NCBI GenBank assembly: GCA_030062745.1
Contig: CP099841.1
Coordinates: 27,965,398-28,029,397 of the forward strand
Source: Capitulum mitella
Taxonomy: Eukaryota; Arthropoda; Thecostraca; Pollicipedomorpha; Pollicipedidae
Direction: 5' to 3'
Length of the DNA: 64,000 nucleotides
The notes below the pieces were generated by a model that was not told where the DNA came from, ran no database searches, and saw nothing but the letters and a program-made list of their open reading frames with translations. Both the position numbers and the translations under genes were made by a program. Of this stretch, positions 35,720-47,705 are shown piece after piece (the first letter of the stretch is position 1; each line of letters starts with the position of its first letter).

Positions 35720-37290
35720 TTTGGGAGCTCACTTCATCTAGTCGACTGAGTCTCAGGCTGGGGCTGTCGGGGTTATCCATTACAGCGTCGTCTCTGGCTC
35801 GCAGTGCAGTGTGGAAAGATGTTCGCATTCTGCATAGGCGTGCTAGCTCGATGATTAGGATGAGTTCTTAAGGATTACCTTTCTCCAGAAGTAATGCGAA
35901 GTAAAACGTATGACTTCCCGCATTTCGGATAATCGAGGTATGAGCGTAAAGCTCAGCCGCAACTTTCCTTTTCGTTCTTTCTGCAGACTCCGTTTAATTG
36001 CGTAGAAGTCTTCTATCAGGCCCACATTTTTTTAGGCTACGACGTCAGCCTGGCATTATCAGGCATATGGTTCCGTGAGTCAGCCTCTAAGGCCAACGGT
36101 TGAAGTAATTAACATCTTTTGTCAGACATTGGTGCTCACATGCTTTAAACGGCGGTGTTATTTGCTCAGATACTGGGTTCAAGGGTGTAGCCAGCCCAGA
36201 CATTTGGTGCGAGCCTTAGAAATGGCAGTAAACAGCTTTTTTAATTCTAGAAAGTGGCAATGGTCTCCGATCCTTAACTGGCATAGATGCTTCCATTTTT
36301 ACGGCCATTCGCCGTCTTTTAAAAGTTGGTATTCAATGTCACCTGCTTTGGCAATGCACTCGTAAAATCTCAAACAAAAACGCTATAATGACCAACACGC
36401 GAGCCTTTCTTGGAAGGCCTTTCCGCCAACGCTGGAGCGCTTTCATTCGTTCTACCCTACAGTTGTGGTTTGCGTCAAACGTTAGAGACGATTTTTCCAC
36501 CTCTCAGTAATCGGATTAGCATGACGAGGGTGAGTTTGCTCGAGCCTGCAACTCGCAGTGTCACGAATATATTTAAACCACTGGCAGGTTGTAGGATACT
36601 TTTTAGTTCCGCGAACAATGTGAGTTTGGTCTAATATTCCTTGCATGACGCAGGAGAAACCAGGGTCGTGCCTCAAAGTGTTTGTTTATTTATTTATTTA
36701 TCGCGCCTTGTAGAAGAAAAAGACGGCTTCGTCCAACAGGAGCAGGCGCTAATGCAATGCTACCAGGCTATTGTCACGGGATGTTACAGGTTTATCTAAG
36801 TTGTTTGCATCGCTGAAAAAATGGAAAGCACTACAACACAGACCACAGCATACCAGATAAAGAACAAAAAAAAGGAGAAGAAGGAAAGGGACACATTTAA
36901 TATCAGTTAAGATGAAAAAAACTGCGCGTATGTTGCCTGAGATCTGAGATCGTTTCGTGAGCGTTGCACTCAGCCAGTTTCAGAAAAACTGGTATTCATG
37001 GTTTTATCGCAGTTTCGCTCGTTGATGTATTCCAAATACTATCGGTTCGCGCAGGCACGGTTTTGAAGGCCTCTCCGAGAAACATTCGCTAGAAGATCCT
37101 GGTGTTTCCTTGTGTTTCTCACTATGTAGTTCTCACAAACGTCAAGTTGAATTCCGTTAAGTCCGATGGGCGCGTCCCCTTGTCCCCCCCCCCCGGAGAG
37201 AGCGACGTCCTAGCTGTTCAAGTGCACAAAGGTGTTCTTAGCATGCAGCGCGCATGAGCGAAAAACATGAAACCATATCCGACTGTGACT
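35720..37290. other. Gene-less AT-moderate interval with (TTTA)n
   Basis: A (TTTA)n microsatellite at 36681-36700 and a C run near 37182-37192 are the only low-complexity features. No gene seen. Confidence 0.45.
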
Positions 37291-37295
37291 TCATT

Positions 37296-37431
37296 GACAC
37301 CCCGGGCTGAGGCTGACTGTGACCTCTATGACGGCCGGTGCTGAGGCCAGACGGTGACCCCTGTGACGGCCGGTGCTGAGGCCAGACTAATCTCTGTGAC
37401 GGCCGATGCTGAGGTCAAACTGTGACCTCCC
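37296..37431. repeat. About 35-bp tandem repeat
   Basis: GACGGCCGGTGCTGAGGCC starts at 37330 and 37365, with a variant at 37398 (35- and 33-bp periods). Diverged units flank it on each side. Each unit carries a TGACC word. Confidence 0.8.
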
Positions 37432-38275
37432 TGGCCGCTGGTCGCCAGAGGCCCGCGCCCACGCCAGGCCGCCGCTCGGGCGGCCCAGCGGGACCACGAG
37501 CGATGGCTGCCGACCGGCAAGCGCGCGGCGGCCGACCGGCGGCGGCTGTCGGCCGCCGCCCCCGGGGCCTGCTGCGGCTCGGCTGGCCGCTACCCGGAAG
37601 AACGCCGACCGCGCGGCCGCCCGCGGCGCGGTGGCGATGGCGGCGATACAGCCGGCCGGGCTCGGCCGCTAAGCGGCCGCTTTTTTCACTGCCGGCCTCA
37701 GTTGTGGCGCGAGTTAATCGCATCTGCGCATCCAAACAAACCATTCTCTCGCATCTGATAACGCGGAGTGGATTGCCCGAACGGAGTTCAATTCCGGGGG
37801 CGTGCCGCCTTAAATCTTCCCGCAATCAGGAAATTTGGGCGCTAAGTCACCGAAGGCAGTTGGGATGACGTTACAGCTGAGAGGACAATTCTCCTTCGGG
37901 AAAAACAGGCCGGCCGAGGCAACAACACACAATGTTTGTCCTCGAACGTGATGGAACTATTTGTTGCCAGCGGTGAAATTCACCTGGACGACCTTGCGCA
38001 ACGCTCAACTGGGGTGGACAAACAAGGTGTCGAGTTCTCGCCGCCGCGCTAACCTCTGGCGCCGCGTGTGTGTTTAATGCGGCCGCAGCGAGGCCGGTAT
38101 TTGCACGAGGCAGCCGCGGCACCGCCGCCCGCGCGGCGCGGTGGCGCGGTCTGTTTTTACGTGGCGGACCCACTGCGGTCGGCATCGCTTTCAACCTCCC
38201 GCCGGCGGCTGGCTATCGAATTCGCAGCCGAGAGCCAGCCAGCACTGCACCACCGTGACTCAGGCGCAGGCTAGG
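37432..38275. other. Two GC-rich patches
   Basis: GC-rich blocks at about 37432-37680 and 38040-38270 flank a mixed segment containing GAGTTAATCGCATC and TCTGATAACGC words. Overlapping compositional frames; no gene recognised. Confidence 0.35.
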
Positions 38276-39395
38276 GGGTTGTCCATGGCGGGTGTGGTTA
38301 GACAGTTTTCATTTTCAAACTTCCACTGCGGGGCCTATTTCCACTGTAATACGAATGGATATGCATTTAGGCATTGACTGCTTCACTCAAACGCCGTTGG
38401 CATCACGACAAAATGCCGTTTTCAGACCAAATCGCCCAGTCTAGCTCGACTTAACATACGACTTGCTCTCGATTCCGAGCCCGTAAATTGCCGCATATGT
38501 GCATTTGCAAAGGATTCGTCTCGCAATATGCTTCATGCAGCTGATCCGTTGATACCACGGAAAACCGGGATCGACAGCTCAAAGCTCCGGGTGACAGGGG
38601 CAGGCTTTTCGAAGCTACGAGGCAGCCAACGCGTTTGGCGGGTCGAAATCCCGATATTCGGAGCGCGTGACAAACGAACAGCTAATAAACCTCCACCGGC
38701 GGTACCTGCAGTACTGGAGGCAGCAGAGAGACAGAATTGGGGGGAGACGATAGAGAGGGTGAGAAAAAGAAGACTGACAGACGGCAGATTAACAAATGAA
38801 GGCAGAGACAGAGACAAAAAGGTTAGCAGAAGCGATGTTAATGCAATGCATACCTACTTGACGTCAAACTGATTGTGGAAAATATATTGTGGTCGTTTGA
38901 GCAAATCGCGCGTCAAGAAGGCCCAGCGTGAGACTGCGCCAACGGCGATTCCATAATGGATTACGCACCCAATCAGACAAACCTGACGATCGTCGTCGTC
39001 GGCGGCGGCGGCGACGGGGCGAATCAATTCTCCAGGGGAAACCAATACAGCACTCAGGGATGTGGCCAGGAGACCACTTCCTTTGCCTTAGCCGTCATAG
39101 CAAAATTCAGAATATCGGTAAGCCTCTTGGCGTGGGTTTATGCTAGCGGTTCTGTGCTTCGTTCCGGAAGGCATTGTTTTTCATGTCATCAGCTTCAGGG
39201 GGCTCCAAGGGGCTAAATCGGCCTCTCCCCGGCTCTTCCCCTGACAGTAGCAGACCTCGCCCTTGACAGAGGCCTGCACCCAACCGCGAGTGAAGCCTCC
39301 ACGTACGCCAGCGGATGGAACCGCACCCATCATTGCTAAACCTTGATCCCGCCGCCAGCGAAGCATAGTCGTGTGGCGCCAGTGGGAAGTTCCGA
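38276..39395. other. Gene-less interval
   Basis: A short CGTCGTCGG-CGG repeat sits at about 38991-39015. Otherwise nothing recognised. Confidence 0.4.
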
Positions 39396-39399
39396 CGCT

Positions 39400-39842
39400 A
39401 GTCGCCGTCGCCTCACTCATGGCCGCACGGCGACCAGCCGACGCCTTCAGGCCCGGGAGGCGTCGCCTGGATACGGCGTTGACTCGCCGGCGGTGCCATG
39501 TGCGGTGCGGGCGGCCGTGCGCCGGCGGCGCCCTATTACCGCGGCATCCCGGCAGCTGTCCCGCCGCGTCCCGGGCCGCCCGGCCGGCCCAGCCGCCGCC
39601 CGACGATCGCGGCGCTTAACTGCCGCCGTAACCGCCGCGGCGTGACCGAGTCCGGCGCGTATCTGGCGCCGCATCGCCGCCCGCCGCCCGCGCCGCCATG
39701 AAATGGAAATCGGCCCGGCGCGCTCAAGGTCACGGTCAAGGTGAGCCGGTGAAGCCGCGCCGGCGGGCGCCGATTGGCCGCCGGCGGCCGCCGCGTCTGC
39801 TGCGCCATTCGCGCCGTCTCGGCCACCCCGACCGGGCCCCAG

Positions 39843-39874
<32 letters not shown>

Positions 39875-39960
39875 AAATCGAGTACTACCGCCACACCTGC
39901 GCGACGCTGCGATCCGGGTGCCCCCTCTCCCCCATCTGCGCTCTGCTATCCGCGCGATTT
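39400..39960. other. GC-rich island with (GCC)n
   Basis: CpG-rich. It contains the shared receptor-like motif (39724-39744) and a roughly ten-unit (GCC)n tract at 39843-39873. Confidence 0.5.
39724..39744 (+). promoter_or_regulatory. Direct-repeat nuclear-receptor-like site
   Basis: TCAAGGTCA (39724-39732) is repeated as TCAAGGTGA (39736-39744) at a 12-bp period. The first copy is part of TCAAGGTCACGGT (39724-39736), the 13-mer shared with the 24.7-kb and 35.4-kb islands. Direct repeats of extended half-sites could bind two monomeric receptors. Confidence 0.45.
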
Positions 39961-39969
39961 GGGGGACGA

Positions 39970-41585
39970 TCTCGGCCTTGCGTGCTCAGCGTCGTGTTGA
40001 TGTCTGGAATACAGAGCTGTAGGGCGTTGGAGGTGATATACGTGACGTCGGTCTAGAGCTGAGGGAAGCTTCGCACCAGCATGACATGCCGATCGGACTA
40101 ACGTCCGATGTGACGTCATCTGACATTCGGAGTTTGGACTAGTTCGTCGTGATCGAGACTTCGCGTCAAAACGCTTACGTTCAGATCCTACATATTCTTC
40201 TGCAATGCAGCCTACAACAAAACTTTGCCATGAAAAGCAACCGGTCAAAAACCCTTTTTAATCCGACAGCACTCCGGCGTCTCGCTTAACTCTGAAATCT
40301 TGCTACGACGTAGCGAGCGAAGCCCAGCCGATGTCCTTGACTTGATAAGGTGAACATGTCTCCTTATGACATCACCGAAGGGTTGGGCCCCTCGGCGTGC
40401 CCTCCATTTTAGGAATTTTGCCAGTAAGACTGTGCGGTCACGAAGGTCGCGTTTAAGACTGACTGATCGGTGGTTAGAGATGGATTCAAGGTTGCGCACA
40501 GACGCGACCATCACCGCCATAGCGATCAGATTCAGACATTTTTTAGCGGTGTTTCGGTTTGCAGTGGTGTAAGTTTTCTGATCAGTGTTTCCCGCAAAGC
40601 AGGCTTTGCTGCTTTCTCTTCGCCTTGATTTCAGTGTCAGCAGGGCGATGTCCGAGTGGAGGAACAAAACCTGTGGCAGCCAAGCACTTTCTTTTAATGC
40701 TGTGTTACATGCTCACGTTATGAATGCTCACGCTAATTTCGTGGGCTAATATACAGCTTTCTTAAACTAAGCTAAGAGTAATACCTTCTGTTCCCTCTTC
40801 CCCTCCCCCCCAGTGTTTGGATTGCTGCGCTGAGCTACTGCTGTGCTGTGCTGCTGAAAAATATCTGTACGACGATCATTGAAACATACAAAAAGACTTG
40901 TAAGCCTTGTTAAGCGCCGGTGCAAAATTCGGAGAAGCCTGGGCGTTCGGCAGAGTAAGCCGATGTGAACTGAATCTGAACACTCTTACTCTGCCATCAT
41001 TCGCGTCATGGGTGTAATCTCCGCGGACAGGTCCCGCGAGGTTTTCGCTGTATGCGGGATACTGAAGATCTGATCCTGATTTCGCAAGCCTGTGCAAAAA
41101 GAGTACAGTGTATAGTGAAGAGTATAGTAGGCGTGTAGGGTAGTGGTGTAACAGAGTTCCCGACCTGTCTCCCGGTAAACTGCGTAATTTGCTTTGTTCT
41201 TCTGTAAAAGATGCGAAACCACCGAGAGGCACGGTGTCGAATCATCCGCATTTATTTGAACACGTGCAACTGCATAGAGATGCGTTTCGAAATTCAGTTG
41301 GTTGCAAGGAGGCGCAGTGAATTATTTTGTATGGGAACCTGTTAACTTTGTCAGGACATGGCCTAAATCACCCTTGTTCCGATATGTATACCTGTTACAT
41401 AATAAGAGGGCATCAGTGCTGGAGGGAATGTTTCACCTTCAGCGCTTGTTTTGAGCTAATATAACCAAGTTGTTGTAGACAGTCCTAGTCATCGATTTGC
41501 AAAACGTAGTACGTTTCAAAGCTGCGTATTTACGAAGTTGCAAAGCGATTTCCCGCGAAAGCCTCGTGCGTCTTAGGTATTTGTC
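39970..41585. other. Gene-less AT-moderate interval
   Basis: Frames up to 140 codons (40245-40667, minus) are without recognisable domains. A TGCTGTGCTG run occurs near 40840-40852. Confidence 0.4.
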
Positions 41586-41589
41586 CGTG

Positions 41590-41880
41590 TGCTACTCAGA
41601 GTTCTGCTTGATTCAGTCGGAATCGGAATCGACTCCAGAATCCTTTTCGTTCCGCCCAGAGTGAGAATGGGAACTGGTAAGTGCCGAGATTACAGTCAGC
41701 AGTGAACCAAACGGTGGTCTACAGCATTGGAATTGGAATCGATTCCGGTGGTATATTAATGGATCTTAAAAGAATCGAATGAAATTGGCCCCGGAATCAA
41801 ATCATTTCATTTTGGGTGGGAGTCGGAACCGATTCAGTTTTGGAAAAACGGGTTGATTTAGGTGATCCATTGCAGTTTTT
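41590..41880. repeat. GAATCGATTC-rich segment, copy 2
   Basis: Recurrent GGAATCG words include a perfect 12-bp palindrome GGAATCGATTCC (41735-41746) and a CGGAACCGATTCAGTTTTGG block matching 32959 onward. Related words also occur near 60835-60890. Confidence 0.45.
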
Positions 41881-42430
41881 ACCGACGCCGGCTCGACGGA
41901 CAGGCGGAATGACACCACTTAAATTTAGGTGACGTCACATCTCCACGTCCTCAACCGAAAGTCAAGTGAGCAAGTCCACTAAAGTCAAGCAGCAAGCTGA
42001 CTAGTGCCTACGCTCAGCTGATGACACCCAGCAGATTCGTTTGTTGTCTTCTGCTTTCAGCGCGGGCTTTGCAAAGACTGACGATTGGCTTGGTTGGCAA
42101 GATTTTGTGTTTTGTTTAATACGACTTTGTTTAATTCTTTCTTTCCGCATGTGTCTGATGTGCATTCTTAACTTCTCTTCCTCCTGGCATTAGTTTTGGG
42201 GCGTTAGGCAGAACGTTCTCGCCCGCCGGGTAGAGGAGGGAAAATTAGTCTCTCCAATAAGAGGCCTAAGAAATGATCTGGAAGACCACATTTTCTTGCG
42301 AGATGATGAGAACTTTTCACACGACCCTGAATCAAAAGCTGTCCACAGTCCAATCTGTAACGCCTGGATTGTTTCCGAATGAGAAATGATGACGAGTGCT
42401 GTCAAGCTACGGTGCCAAACACAGTCATGA

Positions 42431-42503
42431 TATTATAGTCTATTATATTATAGAATTATATATATATATATATATATATAGAATAATATATTATATTATA
42501 GAA
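42431..42503. repeat. AT-rich palindromic (TA)n tract
   Basis: (TA)n at 42456-42480 is flanked by mirrored TATTATATTATAGAA / GAATAATATATTATA words, so the whole can fold back. Confidence 0.8.
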
Positions 42504-43394
42504 GAATTTTTCCATGTTGGTATTTTTATATATTTTCCCATCCTATGTACCCCTATGAGCGGGAGCTATGGGGCCAGGGCGCTCCAGCCCCCCAACTCTT
42601 TTGAAATCTTACATTGTCCGTATAGGTGTTGACTTGAAAGAACTGACCCAAAATGCTTCTCGGCCCCCAACTGAAGAGGAGTTCCCGTGCCGCTGTATAT
42701 ACCTATGGCTGATGTGCATTTCCATCCTTTGCACATCGTAGCACTAAAGATAGCTCAAGGCTTTGGGAATCGCCACACCGACTGCCCAATCCGGGACGGG
42801 AGCGAACGAAAACTTCGATTTTTTTCCGGTTGCTGACAGATTCCGTCGCAGACTTGTATTAAACAGCGATTGGCAGAGTCCGATCGCGACGTCATTAATA
42901 CTCGGGTGACGTCATTCAGTCCACCCGTCGCGTCCGCGGCGGTCGAGTCCGCGACGGACTGGGCTGAAATTCCGCTTTTGTAAACTGAGTTTAAGCTGGT
43001 CAGGAATCCAAGATCACGGAGGACCGGGCAGATGAACGGCTCAGCAAGCAAGCCTCGCGGGCCGTCCTGATTCGCAGGCCGGACCGGGATGGCATGGGGG
43101 TCAGATTCGGCCGGGACGACCTGTTGCTGGGTCGATGCCGGATTTTGACACTTCTGCGCCCCACTTCACGGAGTGGTTATTTCGTATTTTATTGGTAGAG
43201 CCCGACTACCACCAATATAAATTTGGGCCCCAATAGTGTGGATCTGAGCTCTGTCAGTACATTTAGGCAAAACGAGCTTTAAAAATCAGCATTTTAAAGG
43301 GAACTGTTCTTAAAGAGAACTGTTCCAAAAATACAGGTTTCTTGATTGACGATAGGCATTACATAAGCACATTATAACATTTAGTAGCAAACAT

Positions 43395-43640
43395 GTCCGT
43401 ACTGTGCAAAGACGCACGGGGGGAGGAGTTAGGGGGCTGGAGTCTCCCCCTTAGCACGGAGGAGGTCCCCTCCAGCTCCGCGTGCAGCGCGGAGGTGCCA
43501 TGGGCTCGGGTTGAGAAGTGTTCTTCCGCGCTAAGCGCGGAAGTGTTGCTGACTTCCCTGTATTGGGGCCTCTCGGGCAGGGGGATGCTATCATTAGGGG
43601 CTCTTTCTGTTAAGAAGCTACCTGCTAGCTAAACTGCCGT
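43395..43640. repeat. Segment with paired perfect hairpins
   Basis: Two 19-bp perfect hairpins lie 29 bp apart: CTCCGCG-TGCAG-CGCGGAG (43476-43494) and TTCCGCGC-TAA-GCGCGGAA (43524-43542). GGGGGCTGGAG / CTCCCCC words surround them (43428-43450). This looks like part of a small structured transposon relic; its ends were not defined. Confidence 0.45.
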
Positions 43641-44917
43641 AGTCGAAGTGTTAATATGCTTCCTCTCAACACATTTTCTAAACAATCACGCAGGCGCGGA
43701 CCACAACTTTAGTAAATCATGAATAAGCGAGAAATACGTGTGGGTAGCCAGTCCCCGAAGGTCATCGAGGAATGAAAATACCGGCTGTGGTGGCGACTGT
43801 AGACTGAGCATGAGCGAGATTCCAGATGTGCACGCCCCACGGTGCTGCACAAGATCTCAAGACGATGCTGTCGTCCGGAAAATCCCGAGTCTTTCAGCGA
43901 GCCTGGAATTCATCAGCACGTCGGTCGGCACGGCTCAGAAAAACTGCCTCACGCTCCATCAGCTCCCGCCGGTCGACACAAGCCAGGCCGGCCGTACCGC
44001 TGGGCTGCGTTCGGCTAAAATAGACGTATCTAGAACAAGTAAAACACTGGCTGAGATTCGGATGTTTTGAAGCAGACGTCGTAAAAGGCATTTGATATGC
44101 AAAAATATATGCCGACAATGCAGGAATATCATGTAGGTAATGGATTAGAATATTGTAAGCACGCAGAAAATGCGTGTGAGAAAAATGCAATGCTTGTCGA
44201 CATCGCGCAAAGGATCAAATGGACAAATAGGTAATTATAAGACGAATTAAACGGGCTGAAAACATTACGTAAGTCAACCCGGCATCACCCTTACTGCCAG
44301 CTGTAAATGCTGCAAGGTGTTTCGCAATTTCTTCATATCGGGTTCTGATCTTACAATGCCGCTTTTATGTTCTGCACGTGGCGGTAACTATGCAGAGGTT
44401 GTCGTTAACTGAGCTTGTTCTTGAAATGTGTCATACATACGTGGTCATAAAGTTATTAGCACGAGTATCTCGCAGACATTTTAAGAACAAAAGCGCTTAA
44501 GATCGAAGGGCGAGTTTTTAATTAATCCACCTCTTCCGTTATCATGAAACTAAAAATCCCGAACTCGCTGAAGAGCTCACATCCTGTTGAGCACAGCGTT
44601 AAGAATAAGGACTTCGATAACGCGGTTTCGTACCAAACTTTTCCAGTGCCTTGCAGCAGTTGATGAGAAATCTTTGAACCCCAAGCAAGCTTGCCAGCAA
44701 GCATGCAAGCACGCATTTGGAAGTCCGGATTATTGCCGTCTGCAGGGCGGCGTTCGGTCGCTGGCTGTGCTCGATCCTACAATCTGTCTGAATTAAAAAG
44801 TGCTGATCCTAAATGACGTTTCCGCGAAGACGACCCTCCATAGTAAGCCAAGACTCGGAAAGTGCCTGCTTTTCGCATTCGCGAACTCCGACGATGAACG
44901 GCAGTGTTGCATTTGAG
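43641..44917. other. Gene-less AT-moderate interval
   Basis: Frames up to 110 codons, unrecognised. No array or transposon ends seen. Confidence 0.45.
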
Positions 44918-45186
44918 CACTGACAGATCCAGGGGAGGGGCCAGCGGGACCACGGCCCCGTTTCGTTGGGAATTCCAGGTCAAGATGACTTTTGGCTCTC
45001 TTTTCGGACGGATATTGCATATATTTTGTTTTCGACACAGATATTTGGTTATGTAAACATCAATTTTCTCATAATGCGAATCCGTGACCAAAATCTGTGG
45101 AAAACCAACATTTGGGGGTAGGTTATATTGCACGGATGCAGATTTGACCTCCCCCTCCCTGTAGCACATGGCCTGGACCGCCACTG
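44918..45186 (+). mobile_element. Non-autonomous DNA transposon family A, copy 3 (about 269 bp)
   Basis: It starts CACTGACAGATCCAGG and ends CCTGGACCGCCACTG, imperfect terminal inverted repeats. Internal blocks shared with the other copies include TTTTCGGACGG, AACATTTGGGGGTAGGTTA and TGCACGGATGCAGATTTG. A 135-codon minus-strand frame here is a translation of the repeat, not a gene. Confidence 0.65.
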
Positions 45187-45626
45187 CATATGGGCCTCAG
45201 AGTCGGAGTCTTCTCTCCCGAGAATTGCCGCTCGCCAGGACCGCGGCCGGTTCAGGCGCAACAGGGTCCCGAGCCCGGCGGGAGGCATCAGCAGCCAGGC
45301 ATTGCCGGCTTAGCGCCATATCTGATCGGAGGCGTAAGTCCTGCCCAAGGCCACAGCGGGGTCAACGAACTCGAGAGGGTCGAGCTGTTCTAGGGATGAG
45401 GACGTTAATGTCGGCGCTTAGAAAGACTTATGAACCATTGTTTGTTTATTTGCTGCTGTATCTTCTTTTCTTAACCCGGCACCGCCTGTGGGAGTCAAAT
45501 AGGGCGCCCCCTTGGTTTTTCTTCAATAACTTCTGAACCGTTTGAGTCAGCCCAACCAAATTTTCAGTACCTGTTCAATAATCAGTTCTGCATATTTTGA
45601 CACTATAACCATTTTCATGCTAGGTT

Positions 45627-47705
45627 AGGTCATGGAGATATGACGTCATAAATGAACCCTTGCATGCTTATTTTTGCCTGTTCAGGCGGCGGCGGGAACA
45701 TACTTCGTTTTTTATATTATTTGCCAGTATAATGCATGGATTATTCGGATTTCCATAGGAAATGGCCCACAAAAGGATGTGCAATCGAGAAATGTCAGTA
45801 TTTGAGGCCATGCTAGGCCATATGCACGATGGCAATTGGATTCATTCGCATGGTGGTTGATGGAAGCTGTTGCCGCTGACTTTCCCTTGTCCAAGTCAGA
45901 CAAGCAAATCTATGTGCACTTCTTACCAAAGTGCACCAAAGGCAACGTGAGACCATGTTAGGTCAGGTCACGTCATACGTAGATGTCAAAACGAAATGAA
46001 ATACAGCATTGTCTGTGGAAGATCGTTCAGCAGCAGCAGACAGCCATTATTGTTCCTAGTCGGAAAGAGAAAAGTGACTATTTGTCCTGGCCTGCCTTCA
46101 CCTTGACCCACTTAAGAGCAGACAGAGCATATTTAGTTATCATGAGACATCATTTTAGTTCTGTACTTTAAACGCAGTTACGAATCGCAGCGAGTAATGT
46201 TTGCTCTTTGTCAGGAAGAGTAATGCAACCTTATCTGACCTGACCTAGACTGAGCTTGACTGGATGGAACGCAGATAATGCAAAACTGTTCATAAGAAGG
46301 TTTCACTTTCATTCTTTTTGTCACATAGATCAAAACGGCTGCGAGTAAGTATTGGTCATTGGCACGTAAAGTAAGACCAATATTTCGCCTGACCTAGACT
46401 GACCGTGGCCCGGCATTTCTTAACATTTTGACATGCATTTGATGCAGAAGATCGTAACCTTTCGTTTGATATCCAACGGAAGGGTCTAAAACCACTATTA
46501 CCGATGATATAAGGTACAAACCGATGTCACTTTTCGAAGTCGTGTTGTGCGTTTTGCGTGACCTGTGACGTCATCAGTCACGTGATCAGGGCTACCATAA
46601 TATTTTCTAAATCGCAAGACTCAGGGCTATCGATTGATTGGCAGACCGGTTCAGATCCGACGGTCAGGTCCTGAGATAGCAGAGGGTACTCTTTTTGACA
46701 TCCCCAGGCGGTCGCGGGTACAAAACCGCGCCAGGCGGTGCCGGATTAATTTATATTAGTCCATGAGCAGATATGACTGACCACATTCAGGGCCCCTTTC
46801 GACAAACGAATGCGGAACTTTGCCGCATTAAACTGTAGCAACGAATAATTGCCGTTGGATGCATGCGATTATGGCATTTGAATTGCAGTAGATACTAATT
46901 CTATTGGGGATTGAAAATCAGTTTGAATGTAAAAACCCACTTACTGGGCCCTCTGCATTTGCTGTAGTATGCTGCTTCTGCGTACCCTGTTGCGCTGTTT
47001 ACCAAACATATCACCTTTTTCATATACCCTTTTTTCGTAATGGTGGAGGGGCTTCTGATGCCCGTCCGTTTTTTTGTTTTTTTTTTTTTGCTTCCCATTT
47101 CCAGGACTTTTAGAGCAGCTTCACGAAACTTCATTGACCTTTCCTGTCTATTTTTTCTACGTATAATGCAAAATTTTCATAGAGTTACTTTTCCTAGGAC
47201 GAAGTTGATCCTCGTCTCTGGTAGGCATTTCAAGCCGTTTTTAGCACTGCTGATGGTAAAGGAAAAGTGGCTGCCAAAAATAGGGGTTTTAAGATCGGAC
47301 CTGAAAACTTTATATGAGTGTATACATGTAAAACTGGGAAACATAAACAAATGTCTCTTTTTGGCCTAACGTATTTCACAAAGTAAGGTCAAGGTCAAAG
47401 CCTAACATTTAGTTTTATGTACAGACGTTTGGCACTAACTTTCAAAATAAGAAAACCTGGGAAATGTATGATTTGAATTATATTCTCAGCGTGTTTTTCA
47501 AGCTCCAGGTCGATATCAGGTCACGTCACAGAACTATCATTTAAAACGTCCGCGCGCGTACCGTATATCACGATGGCCATAAATAAAGTATTGAGAAATG
47601 TAATCGATTTAAATAACTGGAAGCGTTTTAAGGCACAATAAAATGAATTCAGCGCCATTTTCTGTGATTTGGAGGTCATATGAATTGATGTGAGGTCAGA
47701 GGTCA
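45627..47705. other. AGGTCA/TGACCT-dense gene-less block
   Basis: Fourteen AGGTCA or TGACCT hexamers: 45627, 45960, 45965, 46236, 46241, 46390, 46559, 47135, 47386, 47392, 47518, 47673, 47693 and 47700. About one would be expected by chance in 2.1 kb. Many are paired, as overlapping AGGTCAGGTCA, abutting direct repeats (47386/47392) or a DR1 (47693/47700). Several sit next to ACGTCA or TGACGTCA words (45641, 45970, 46566, 47522). No protein is recognised. Either an old repeat whose unit carried AGGTCA, or a nuclear-receptor-responsive region. Confidence 0.5.

Noticed and set aside
44777-45184. 135-codon minus-strand frame
   Set aside because: It coincides with a family A transposon that has homologous non-coding copies elsewhere in the window.
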